64,000 nucleotides of DNA, from the NCBI GenBank assembly GCA_950022655.1, contig OX465579.1, positions 40,775,950 to 40,839,949 on the forward strand, written 5' to 3'. The stretch comes from Alentia gelatinosa (Eukaryota; Annelida; Polychaeta; Phyllodocida; Polynoidae). The translations under genes were made by a program, and so were the position numbers. This document shows positions 43,616-54,541 of the stretch, piece by piece. The notes under the pieces are model-generated. The model saw only the letters and a program-made list of their open reading frames with translations, ran no database searches and was not told the DNA's origin. Position 1 is the stretch's first letter; every line of letters starts with the position of its first letter.

Positions 43616-46600
43616 GTGCATATTGTATGAGTTACCATGTTTCCTTGTTGTGGTCAGTGTACTGCTGTTATTGCTTGTCATGCCGGTAATCACAGAGCCC
43701 CTTTGTGTGGCGAGGTAGAGGTCTCTACACTCTCCTACATGTCATGCTTGACTGGATTACCCTGCTGAGGCTCTGGCCTCATATATGCCCGTGCACAGGG
43801 GCCAAGAGGGTCGTCCTGTTTTGGGACAGACTGCTTCAGAGTAAGCAGCATAGTACTCATAAGGGGATGTGTTGCAAGGGTCACCAGCATTACACAAAGG
43901 CCAGCTAAGCGGCCGGCATACAACCCATGCTCCTCCCAGCTGAGAATTGAACCTGCTTGCCCCACTCTGCCCATGCCTACGGGCGCCGTAGGCGGGGCTT
44001 ACTCTTTTGGATTAATTAACAGAGCTTAATTGGTTTATATAAGCTTTAAGTCTATGTGGGGTGTAGCTTGACATTCTGTATTGACCACTGTTAGAAATAT
44101 TCAGCTGCAGACATTTACAGACACCGAAGTTGTTTGTAAGTGCTGGAATTGAACAGCAAAAAGAAAATAATGTAGGAAGTAAAGGCCAAATAGGTTAATT
44201 TTGATGGGTTTGAAAAATTCTATTAACATTCGAAATATCCCCAGCAGAATCTTGAGATCTGGTATTTAGATACTTCATGCACATAGAATCCTTCCCTGGA
44301 AATCATTCTTAACTGGAATAAGTTTTAGCATCTAAAATGAATGTCTTGGCACCACCCATTATACCTGTACCACATGGCCATTCTTGTCCTTGGTTGCGAC
44401 CGTTTGGGTGACCATTTCAATTACGATACTCAACGATTCGTAAAGAGTCGTAACGACCGATCGTTGGACGACTGAGAAACAGGTATAGTATATCACAAAG
44501 AGGAAATTAGAGCGACCAGAATATCATATCTCAAAGAGAGAAAAATAACATAATACTTTGGAGGCAGTGGTAATTGTCAGGGTAATATGATGTACGATGC
44601 AGTGCAATAAATATGGTGCCTCTTTCATATCTGAATGAATAGGGAGGAAAGGTTCCAAATGATACATTCTAAGTATTGATCGCGGCGTCAGATTGCGGGG
44701 GAAGAATATTACAAGCAGATATAAGTGCTCGTATTCTATGTATCTTCGTGCTTAATGGGGGAAAGATATCGCTTACGTATGATAGGACTATTGTAGTTTA
44801 ACCCTGCCGTATCCTTAGTTGACTGCTGACAGCCTGTAGGTCCGTTCAAGCCCTGTACTTCAGACTACAATCACGTCCACGATAAGTCACCCTGATCGAT
44901 TATGTACACTACGCAGTTTTGATAATATACTACCTGACAATGTTGCAAAGACATCTAAAGTTAGTAAAATGGGAATGGATTGGCATGACGCAACACTAGG
45001 CCCCTGTTTATTGATCAGGATAATGTCTGCCCCTGCTGAGTGGTCCAGTTCTCAAACACAGAACGAAAATCGAAGCACTCAGATATACCGTTTCCCACCT
45101 GTCTCCTCGTAAAAGACATGGGCTAATAAAGATCTATAGGGTAAGGACCTAATTCATATACAGTATATATGGTCAATGCAATGGGGTTAGTAGAAGTAAT
45201 ATCGATGGATCAGTAATATAACAACTCAAACACCATTGCAAAAGGTTTCGTGTATTTCATTCTTTTCAATAATAATATTTCATTCTTTTCAATAATAACA
45301 GTGCAGAAATAAAGAAATAGGGCCATGAGGCCACTTAGGGGTTATGAGCATGGGTTTATTCATTATTCAGCAGATAAAGCAGCCTTAGTACAGAAAAGGA
45401 AAAGCCCTCGAGGAACGCGTTCCTGAGGAGATACCCGCAGCCTCTCCCACCACCTATAAGCGTAGTGCTGTCATGGAACCTTCGTCTCAGTCAGCATCCA
45501 TAGCGTGCATTCAAGGCATGGCAATATTTACGTTCCGAATTATCGTTGATCGGGACGCAATTGCCAGAGCCACGTTAACTGGCTTCCCAAGATACCTCTA
45601 AAAGCTACTGCTGATTGGCCAGCTGGCGATGTGGCCGATGCGGTGCGTCTATTGGTAATTCCATGGGCTAAACACTCTGAAAGGAGCCCATGTTAGCTTG
45701 ATATAGCGTCACACTGCATACACCGTCGGAATCAATCATAAGACTGTGCGTCGTCGACTAATAGCAGGCTTATGGACTGGAAACCGTTAAAAATAGCTAT
45801 ACATTAACAGAACCTACAAAGAAAGGCATTAAAGGTACGACATATTTCATCAATAAAGAAAGATCGGTAGATATCTACCACCACCATGAAGGAATTTTGG
45901 GTGGCCGTTCATACAGAAAATGTTTATTAATGGCATTCAGCCAACCATATTTGAATTTTTCTCCTTAATAAAGCAAGCCAAATAAAAAGGAGACAATTTA
46001 CAGAGGTGCTCTTTTTTCATGTCAGCTACACTTGTGCTGCTTCTCAATGATATTCATAATTAGATATTGTCATAAGACAACAGTCCTCCTATATGAGAGC
46101 TATATGAGATATAGATATGTCCTCTGCATTAATAAAGCATCCAGGAATAATGTTCCTACACTGGATTTTTTCTTTTACATGATGGCTATAAGGATGTAGT
46201 TAGAGAGGTGGCAACGTCTGTGGACGAGGTCTTCTCTTCATCAATCATGGTTCAACATTAAGATGCTCTACTGCATTATTCATTTCATGTAGACATCATA
46301 CACAGTATTTATACTTAATATTGACACTGATTTTCTATCGTAAATCAGCTACCCTAGATGGGACACTTCGATGAATACAAAGAAACAGTCCATCAAAATA
46401 CTGATATGTCTCCCTCTTTCTTAATAACAAAAAAAGTAATGTCTTCCATCTCATCGTTGCAATGCGGATGTTCTATGAGATATTTCCAATCTAGCTGATC
46501 TTCAAAATGCCTCCTGGATCCACTTACCCCGATAGTCATCAATAAATTGAATGATAAAGAAATGAGTAACAATCAGGGTATTGCGAAGGGGTAACAGATT

Positions 46601-46817
46601 TATCAAATAGGTATTTTTACTATAAACCCATGCCGTATTTACTGCAAATACGCACCGTTTCGCCACACAACCTAAAAAGTACTGTACACGGAACAGTGTT
46701 CCGTACGGGAAAATACGGAACACCTTCCCATACATGTTGAACGAATTATAATTGCTAGGCCAAAATTGATTTATGATTTTTCCTAATTTCTGGTATATAG
46801 TAAATATATAACGTCCA
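43616..46817. other. Non-coding stretch
   Basis: No gene is supported. A GC-richer patch at 43,700-43,990 contains a B-box-like GGTTCAATTCTC on the minus strand but is not a tRNA. A 21-bp duplication (TTCATTCTTTTCAATAATAA) lies at about 45,258-45,300. Confidence 0.4.
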
Positions 46818-46940
46818 ACCATGCTTGTAAATGCCACAAAACTTGATGATAATTTACGGTACGAAGGGAACTCGGCGTAATCGCCTCGTTCCGTATGAAC
46901 CGTAAATTATCATTTCGTTTTGTGGCTTGTACAGCATGGT
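46818..46940. repeat. Imperfect long hairpin (MITE-like)
   Basis: The left arm ACCATGCTTGTAA, GCCACAAAAC, GATGATAATTTACGG is mirrored by CCGTAAATTATCATTTCG, GTTTTGTGGC, TTGTACAGCATGGT around a centre near 46,880 (CTCGGCGTAATCGCC). Arms are about 60 bp with several mismatches. It is consistent with a small foldback element. Confidence 0.75.
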
Positions 46941-49617
46941 CAGGACGTTTTATATAAATACTGTCGCCACGTATGACGAGTGAGAGTGATTTGGACCGAG
47001 ATCACTAACTGCGGCGATTCGAAAGGTCGCAGATAATCTACTTCAAGTATCGAATGACGAAAACACGCTCATTGCAAATGGCTCGTTACTGCAGAGCAAC
47101 CAGCGATGTGCCGAGAATGTTGATGTCCCACGGCAGAGTATACAATATGTCAGTTGCTGTCACATCATTTTATGTATACGCTTCTTGATATCTATTCCTC
47201 ACATTTTTCTTTACAGAACTATATAATATTTGCATTTACAACATTAAAACAATTTTCGACTCTAATCTCTAACACGTGCAAATCACGTGCGAAACATTTC
47301 TTCAGCTTATCAATAGAGAAAGATTGTTGCCAATGGATTACAATGATATTATACAGAAATACCATTTGCTTTTTATCACTATAACAGAGGGATTTATAAG
47401 GAGAAAGAGATATTCACTCAAGTTCCTCTATTGTAGTCATCATACCATACTCCAAAACAAATAGGGGAATTTAAAAAAAAAAAAAAAAAAAGGAATATAA
47501 AGATATATTTAGATACACAGACATGGGACCGGGAAACTAAGAATAATCCGAAACAAAATCGGCAGGGTGTCTCTGGGCCACCTTAGCCCCCAACAGGGTG
47601 CAAGGCCAATACCATAATGGGGGTGAGGCCCCTTGGAGCTCATGTATTTTGAGCTTCTCTAAATGAATTCCTAGCCTCAACTGTGAGCTAAAATGGCCAG
47701 AATTGGGCATTCCACACCTAAAAACATTTTCTCTTCGATACCTGTAAGCCTTTTCCATTTCTTTACTTTAATTCATCCTACCTATACTCAGCACACATAG
47801 GCCTACTGTTTGGTCAGCACCATTTGACAATCAGTATACTATAGGGCAGATAGGGAATGTTCACTGGAGGTGCAGAAGTAAGTGAGTGATAGGAGGGATC
47901 AGTCGTCGAGAAAAATCACACTCACTTAATATCTCAAGGGAAAAAGTTGCAAGGGATGCACACCATACAATAATATTGTAACAAGAAAATATTGAAAAAG
48001 AACTTTATCAGTGACTTTCCACTTACACGGGGTAAGGTCGGTAGGTTTATTGGGCTGTAGGAACTGGTCAAGTGCATGGGCAGCCAGTAGGATGCTAGTC
48101 AGGTGGATGGGCAGTCAGATGGCCAATTCTCTGACAGTGGATGTCACATGGACGTTATATTCTGGTGGTACATAGAGCCACATAGCGGATCACATAAGCA
48201 GTATCATTATGGCAGTACATAGTGCTTATCATGCAAGGGAACGATTTATAAGCACATGTTCAAATGAGTTTGTGCTCATCAGCCTCGTCAGCCAGGTACA
48301 AGGACCGATATTCTATGCAGGTAGATGGGGTGGGGGCACTCAAGAGTACCAAACATAAATTTAAGAGTTTTCTACACATTACATTCGATTACAACTGAAA
48401 CAGCTTGAATGCCTTGAGCTGATTAGCAGTGACAGTTCCTTTCCCATCAATGTTATGTTAATGGTCTGAAGTTAAATTTGTTCAACTCTACAACTGTTTT
48501 GCGAGCTGAATGAATGTCTTTGCAATTCCTGTTCTATTATTTGACGTGATGGCTTGGGCCAGAGACAAGCGATCCTAAGAATCAGCTAGAAAAATGGTGT
48601 GCCCTGTAGGAGTGGCTGGGTCCCCTCTTTTCTTGTGCCAGGTATGGGACTGAGAAACTATGAAAAAAAGACTCACTGGGTGGTTTAGGGTTGTCTGGGA
48701 ACCCAACGTGACTCAGGGACAGTGCACCAGGTGGAAACCCAGGGGCCAAAGCCAGTAGTCTCCTGAATTTCTGACATCAGCTGAGAGCTAAAATAGCTAG
48801 AATTGTGGACATATCACTGATAATCCTTCGGTATGTATCCTCATTTTGGTTTATGGTACGACCAAGGACTAGGGCTTTCTAGAAATATTAAATCTTTCTG
48901 GTGGTTAAATTGAACCAAATAACAATAAACAAATGCGAAATTAGAAATATGGATCATTTTATGAAGTAAAACTGTAATTTCACAGGTCGAGAGTTTGGAG
49001 AATATGTAGGTGAAAGTGCCATATATATTTTCTGTATTTGAATACAACTTTGCGATGTTCATGTGGACTTGAACTGGTTTTAGAGGAATTTAAACGAAAT
49101 TTTTAACCGAAATGAAGGAACTTATAAGGTTGTTGTTTTTACAAAGCTAATGGTGTAGGAATGACATAACGCCTTCTATCAACACTATTTTAGTCTTAGA
49201 ATAGCTGACCATTCTGGTCACGAGAACATGTGTCATTGGTCTTGCATGTGACAGGCTTTCAACAAGTAAGGGCCACCTGTACTTAGCTGCTAACTGAATG
49301 AGCAGACTAACCACTATATCACACAGCTTGTTGATCACAGGGCTGCGCTCGACGTTTGCTGTAGTAAATCGGAGATCTATATTCCTAATCACGCCCTCTT
49401 TAAACTAGCTGGAACCTGGTAGCTGCAGTTCTACTAACACCATCGACGTAGCGACCACTTTCTGCGAACAGGCCAGCAGGAGGAAAATACTCAATGCTTC
49501 TGTAGTAAACGACACTATGTAAAGATCACCTTTGACAAAATAAAAAGCCTAGAAAAAGGCATTGCCTTTAAAAATCTTCCATCAAGTTCGTTGTTAACAT
49601 TAGTCGTAGGCCACTTC
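46941..49617. other. Non-coding stretch
   Basis: 2.7 kb without a supported gene. A poly-A run at 47,472-47,491 is not preceded by recognisable retroelement sequence. Confidence 0.4.
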
Positions 49618-49771
49618 GGGCCCATCCACAAAGCACGTATCCAAAGTTTCCGAAAAGGTTCAACCCTCCCCACTTAGTCTAGTACACAATAGAACAAAAT
49701 AGGGGCATACGAAAATATTCCAAGATAGTTGACACCCCCGGTCCCTCAATGAGTACTTTATGGATGGTCCC
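49618..49771. mobile_element. MITE with GGGCCATCC ends, copy 2
   Basis: Begins GGGCCCATCCACAAAGCACG and ends GAGTACTTTATGGATGGTCCC. The interior TAGTACACAATAGAACAAAA and GGGGCATACG match TTGTACGCAATAGAATAAAG and GAGCATACG of copy 1. It is more diverged than copy 1. Confidence 0.8.
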
Positions 49772-49989
49772 TTAGTCACTCGTCCGCGGTTAAATTGTTT
49801 TAGAGCAACGAGTAGAGCAAAGAGATACTGGCAATGTTTCCTTTTTGGTGTCCTTCTGTTGATATTTTCCCAACAGGGTATTATCTTAATTTAAGTAATT
49901 AGTATAGACAATATAAATAATATTGTTACTTTATGAAAACAGTCATATGACGGGGAGAGATAGAAGGGTAGTGGGCATGTATTCCGCAG

Positions 49990-51080
49990 ATGACATAATA
50001 TGATAAGGTCTTACTCACCTGATGCCTCCTCCTTGAGTTGTTTCGCCGAGCCTTCATGTGCCTGAAGTACTCCAGAATAGACTGCATAAGGGCGGCGCTC
50101 TGTCGGCCCCCAGCGCGACGGCAGTGGCGGCGGGCGGGAACGGACTGCCAGTTTCGGTATCCGGGTTCCGGTACCACGGCGTCGTTGGTTAGAGCAGCGG
50201 CAGGGGTGGCGGCTGTAGGGGCAGTGGACAGCCTACAGGTACTCATCCATGGCTGTGGCCACGGCGACAACGCGGGGGCGGTGGCTGCGTTGCGGCGGCG
50301 GTGTCTATCGTGGCGCTAACGATTCCAATGCGCGTGCCCTCTCGGCGGCGACAAGATACCTCAACTATTGCAGCGGGGTCCGCCACCTTAATGTGCCGCC
50401 CCTGCTGCGGGCGATGGCGTTGACATGTAACAGCATCCGCTGAGGGACGTGTGGTGCTCGCTGGGCGTGGTCGGGTGCCTGTTGCCTAGCGCCCGTGGTG
50501 CTCCGAGACGCCCACCGACGCCCCCTCCGACCACGCGGTGCACACGTACTCGACTTGCCCAGCAACCGCGCTTCAACGTGCAGGAGAGATGCACTGCTGT
50601 ATGTGTTTTTTTTTCTTTTCCACACAGTAACTCTCTGAAACTCTATAATGCGGCTGGTAGAGCGAGTAATACAAATGGTCCCCCCCTACCCCTGATAGTA
50701 TGGGGATTGGAACCTAAGCTGTTGGAATGAAAGATACGAATTGCCGAGTCTGGCGGATCACGTGCACGCTTGTTGTTGTTTCTGGTTGCCGATCCACCTC
50801 CACAGCGTATGTCTGTCGCACGCCTGGCGCCTCCTGTTGTCGCTGTCTGCTGCCGGGACAGACACGGGAGGGAGACACAGAGCTGCTCCCGCCGCGGTTA
50901 GAGATGCTCCTCACACTGTGTGGATCACCGCCCACCTACCCACAAAGCTGGTCGTCTGTCCTTACCGCGAGCCCCGTGAACCGCCCACCACGAGTCTCCG
51001 CTGCCGTCTTCGCCGCCACCGTTGCCGGCTTAAATTAGTCAAGTACAAAGAAGTGCCGGTGACCCAACCACCCCCTCCTC
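49990..51080. promoter_or_regulatory. CpG-rich block, possible promoter/first-exon region
   Basis: Strong local rise in GC and CpG content compared with AT-rich flanks, containing open frames on several strands by composition alone. A good minus-strand splice donor lies at its left edge. The block could be a CpG-rich promoter of a gene running left, or simply a compositional island. No TATA box or known binding site is claimed. Confidence 0.35.
50019..50270 (-). CDS. Candidate 5' coding exon, unrecognised
   Basis: Minus-strand open frame starting MSPWPQPWMSTCRLS, Ala/Thr-rich at first and then basic (MQSILEYFRHMKARRNNSRR), reaching a consensus donor CAG|GTGAGT at 50,018/50,019. Frame, CpG context and donor together suggest a first exon. 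No downstream exon was identified at lower coordinates and the protein is not recognised. GC-rich DNA yields open frames by chance. Confidence 0.25.
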
Positions 51081-51456
51081 ATCAACACACACAGCCCTTC
51101 GCCTGCATCACAGGACAGCCGCGTTGGCCAGTTTCAAAGAGAAAGCTGAATCCCAGCAAGATACAGAGGGTACAGAAGGAGTCGACTCAGCTACATTCTG
51201 GTCGCCTCCAGCAGGTTCTTATATCATCCTTGTTAGTTGGGTGATTGGTACAACCGGGGAGTCATTGTTCCCTTTTGGAAGTCAATTATTTGTCGACCAA
51301 TGTTTCTACACTAACGAGGTTGGTCATTAGCGTGTGCGATACGATGTGATTTCCACAATGCTTCTGAGTGCCTGGGTGGCCTTGTTAGGACTCGGATAGC
51401 AGCGTTTGCCCTATGAGCTCTTCTGTATTGTTAATACTGGGGTGTAGGACACAATA
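51081..51456. other. Stretch before the LINE remnant
   Basis: Nothing recognisable. The LINE homology starts abruptly at about 51,457, consistent with 5' truncation of that copy. Confidence 0.4.
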
Positions 51457-53115
51457 ATGAGCAAGATCAACTCCTTAGAATTATGCCTGATTTACCTGGA
51501 ACGGTTGCATTCAAATTTAACCAACAGAGTACAAAGAGTGAAGTTTGCCGACCAACTTTCTTCATGGGCGGATATATTACATTGTCTCCTGCAGGGTTCT
51601 ATTCTGGGGCCACCTTTATTTATCTACTTTATTAATGATATCGTGGGGACCTTAGAGAAGGCTGAGTGTATATTGAATGCTGAAGACATCGAGATATATA
51701 TATACATGTCCGGTACTGATGTTGATACGATCGCAAAGGGCCTACAGAGATTCTAGATGACTATGAAATAGTATATCTTGAACCATGTTATTATCAATAC
51801 CCAGAAAACAAGCTTGTGCTGGTTGTCTTTCTCACAAAGACAAAAGAAGACTGCAAATAAGAATCTTTATGTAGGGCGAACTCAGTTAGATGTGACCAGC
51901 ATCAGTAAATAACAAATTATCCGCGTTTCAGGGAATTAATGTCAGTTAAAGTGACAATCAAATTTTATAAGAAGGTGATCCTCCCGCTAGTAGGTTACTC
52001 AGCTATATTTCTGGATTTATCTCACCCCAGATATTTTTCTCCATAGACTTAACATTGGGAACTCGTATCTAATGCCTAATAGATATTTATGAAAAATATC
52101 CAATGGGGATAATGTCACAAATGTTAGCCCATTAGTCAATATTAAGGGTGAGATAAATTCAGAAACCCATTAAAGTTTAGGGTCAGAGCTCGATCCCATC
52201 TCATTTGAATCCCGTAGTAATTCACTCGGCTTCGCCTTGTGAATTACTACGTGATTCAAACTCGATGGGATACGGGTTCAGACCCTAAACGTTCATGGGT
52301 TTCTTCTATAGTAACTAACAAAAACTGCCTGTTGAAACTGCGAAGATTGCAGAATAGAGCCCAGCAAATTAGCCTTACCAGGTGCACACTGTCGACCAAC
52401 TTCATGATATCACAGCGACCAAAACACCGTCGGAGAGGGGAGCTATTACTAACCTACTTCAGGAAAGAATTTATCAAATCGTATGGTGAAATTTCCAAGG
52501 CCAAGGCCAATGTGACTAACTGCTATTGACTGTTGTTTCTCCTTATGTCAATATGACAAAGTTTGTAACATAAGGTGTATTAGAGATATTTTATGTGCTT
52601 GTAATTGCATGATAATTTGTTGTTGTTGATATGGTAACATCATTTATTCTTAGAGGATATCTACTGCTGAACCATAATTTACGGCTGAGCTATAGCTTCA
52701 AACCATGTGCAGAGAACAAAGGGTTCAGAGAAGTGAAGCACTGTTATAAATTTAAGCATCAACATGTGCTCCAGAGTGCAGCCATGTAAATCCAACCTAA
52801 GTACTCCAATTACTGTCCTCCTCAAAGGGCAATCATGTTTTACTGTGACTCCCTCCCTCAATAATGACGGTGTATGAATTGATTCGGCATACTTGGATTT
52901 TTATTGACATTACCAAACAGTGAAACACAAACCAGTCGGACTATAAATTTCTGTTTAAATTGCGCAAACCTCAAAGTGAGTTTCACAAACGATCACCAAT
53001 GTACCAAGGTATTAAACAACTGTGGAACTCGCTCTCACCCAACGTTAAGACCATGCCGCCTAAAGCAGCATTTAAGCGCGCGCTGTTAAAGGACTTTAGT
53101 CTATATAACATATGA
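51457..53115 (+). pseudogene. CR1/Jockey-like LINE RT remnant, interrupted by a TIR element
   Basis: The first segment reads like the RT middle: RVQRVKFADQLSSWADILH, then QGSILGPPLFIYFINDIV (motif B) and a decayed motif C (NAEDIEIY where YADD is expected). After the insertion at 52,016-52,305, reading resumes with LLKLRRLQNRAQQI, typical of the LINE C-terminus. At about 53,000-53,115 it gives YQGIKQLWNSLSPNVKTMPP and AAFKRALLKDFSLYN, the usual last block. Stops and shifts occur throughout, so the copy is old and inactive. It is 5' truncated, and no poly-A was identified. Confidence 0.8.
52016..52305 (+). mobile_element. Paired-hairpin TIR element inserted in the LINE remnant
   Basis: The first hairpin (52,016-52,156) is bounded by TTTATCTCACCCC and GGGTGAGATAAA, with core CCATAGACTTAACATTGGGA then ACTCGTAT. 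The second (about 52,161-52,305) is a long near-palindrome, AGAAACCCATTAAAGTTTAG ... CTAAACGTTCATGGGTTTCT, centred on the CGGCTTCGCC region with GAATTACTACG arms. RT homology lies on both sides, so the element inserted into an already present LINE copy. This defines the two-hairpin unit as one insertion. Confidence 0.8.
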
Positions 53116-54292
53116 TACGTCTCACATGCACCAGTTTTATGTGCTCTATGTTAGAAAGTCAAATCTCACCATCCTCTTTTCCGTTACATATTCATACTCT
53201 TTTCCTTTATAGTTGTCAATGCAAATTTATGTGGAGCATATCAAGCAGTTCGCTGCTACCTAGTTCACTACCAGCCATAATGTAAGACCGCCTGCCCAGG
53301 CGAATTGTGTGCTGGTGACAGAAAAAACTAACAAAAACATCCAAGGGTACAGAGTGAACCTGATCAGCACCTAGATGCCCAAGGAAATCGTGAAGCAAGC
53401 AAGACTCGCCATCTCAACCATTATCTCCTCCACAGCGACATGCATCCTTATGTAAGAGAATCCATGCTTATCAACATTGAGTTGTATTCCAAGCAAGCAC
53501 CACGGTGGGAGTCGTATATGTATATCAAATATATCATATGGTCACATCATCAAATTACCATAATGAACTTGTGGACACCAATACCCTAGCAGTAAGTACA
53601 CTAATACCCGACCCATACATATGACTGTGCAGGAGCCTGCCGGGAATGGGTTAAATCACAAGTGAAGGATCCCTTGTTCAGGTTAAATCACAGGGCAGGT
53701 ATCCATTACAATATTTACCTGATCCTATGGAAATCTCTGTTCACACCTGCTCATTTTCTACATAAAAACGACTCACTATCATGCTGAAGATATAAGATGT
53801 TATGGTTTTTAGCATTGAACTTGTTAATACAAGCAAAACTCATTCAAAGGAAGATTTTTAACAATCTCAGAGTAAACTTGAAATAGAAACATGAATTGAA
53901 AAAACGTAATGAACTTATGCCATTTCATTCAGAATCCTCACATTCTGCACAGTGTCATCTATGTTCGGCAGCCTAGGGGCTAGACTCAGTGTATATATGA
54001 ATATATCTCTAATGCACGCACCTCAATTGGCTGTTTTCAACATCCACTTTCGTTACTGGTTTCTAAACCCTTAAACTGGGAACGTCAGCAGATCAACAGA
54101 TTATTTTTAATATAGCATAGACAATTTTATAACAAGTGCATAAATGTACTAATATCTATAATATAGGTCGCTGCAATGCAATCATACAGGAGATAAATTT
54201 GATTTGTTTCAGTTTGACAACCAATTTCTATCTATACTTGGTATTCTGCTACTCAGTAGGCCTCGACCATCGGGTAGTTTACCCGGAAATTG
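53116..54292. other. Intergenic stretch downstream of the cGAS-like gene
   Basis: Non-coding AT-rich sequence between the LINE remnant and the stop codon of the minus-strand cGAS-like gene. The gene's 3' UTR should lie at its right side. A duplicated phrase, TACTCAGTAGGCCTCGACCA / TACTCATCAGGCCTCAGCCA with CGGGTAG after each, lies at about 54,250-54,320. Confidence 0.45.
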
Positions 54293-54541
54293 CTACTCAT
54301 CAGGCCTCAGCCACCGGGTAGGGTTTGCCCGGAACCTGGTGATATTTTCCAGTATTTTCTGAATACTCTCCAGTGACTTGTCTTCGAGAAGGTTGATCTT
54401 GTTGTTGAAGTACATGCGAAGGTCTTGCTCCCGTAAATTTTTCTCTAGCATAGAAAGCATGCTGTCGAAGCGCTCAGCCAACCGGTCATTGGTCCAGGAA
54501 TCAGAGTATGGAAATCGCTCACACTCAGTGAATAGTAAGTT
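54293..54541 (-). CDS. cGAS-like gene, terminal exon
   Basis: 249 bp including TAG, acceptor ATTTTTTCAG|AACTTA. It encodes NLLFTECERFPYSDSWTNDR, a helix (LAERFDSMLSMLEKNLREQ), MYFNNKINLLEDKSLESIQ and the C-terminus TRWLRPDE. The 'YF...NLL' segment is the standard end of the Mab-21 domain. Confidence 0.85.
   Translation of the reverse strand, partial: NLLFTECERFPYSDSWTNDRLAERFDSMLSMLEKNLREQDLRMYFNNKINLLEDKSLESIQKILENITRFRANPTRWLRPDE

Noticed and set aside
43417..43638. Minus-strand Cys/Val/Tyr-rich ORF
   Set aside because: Translation of a GATACACA-type microsatellite.
43880..43990. tRNA gene candidate (minus strand, GGTTCAATTCTC)
   Set aside because: A-box-like and B-box-like pieces are only about 10 nt apart and no cloverleaf can form.
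50741..51244. Plus-strand 167-codon ORF in the CpG-rich block
   Set aside because: His/Pro/Arg-rich composition explained by GC content; overlapping frames are equally open; no motif.
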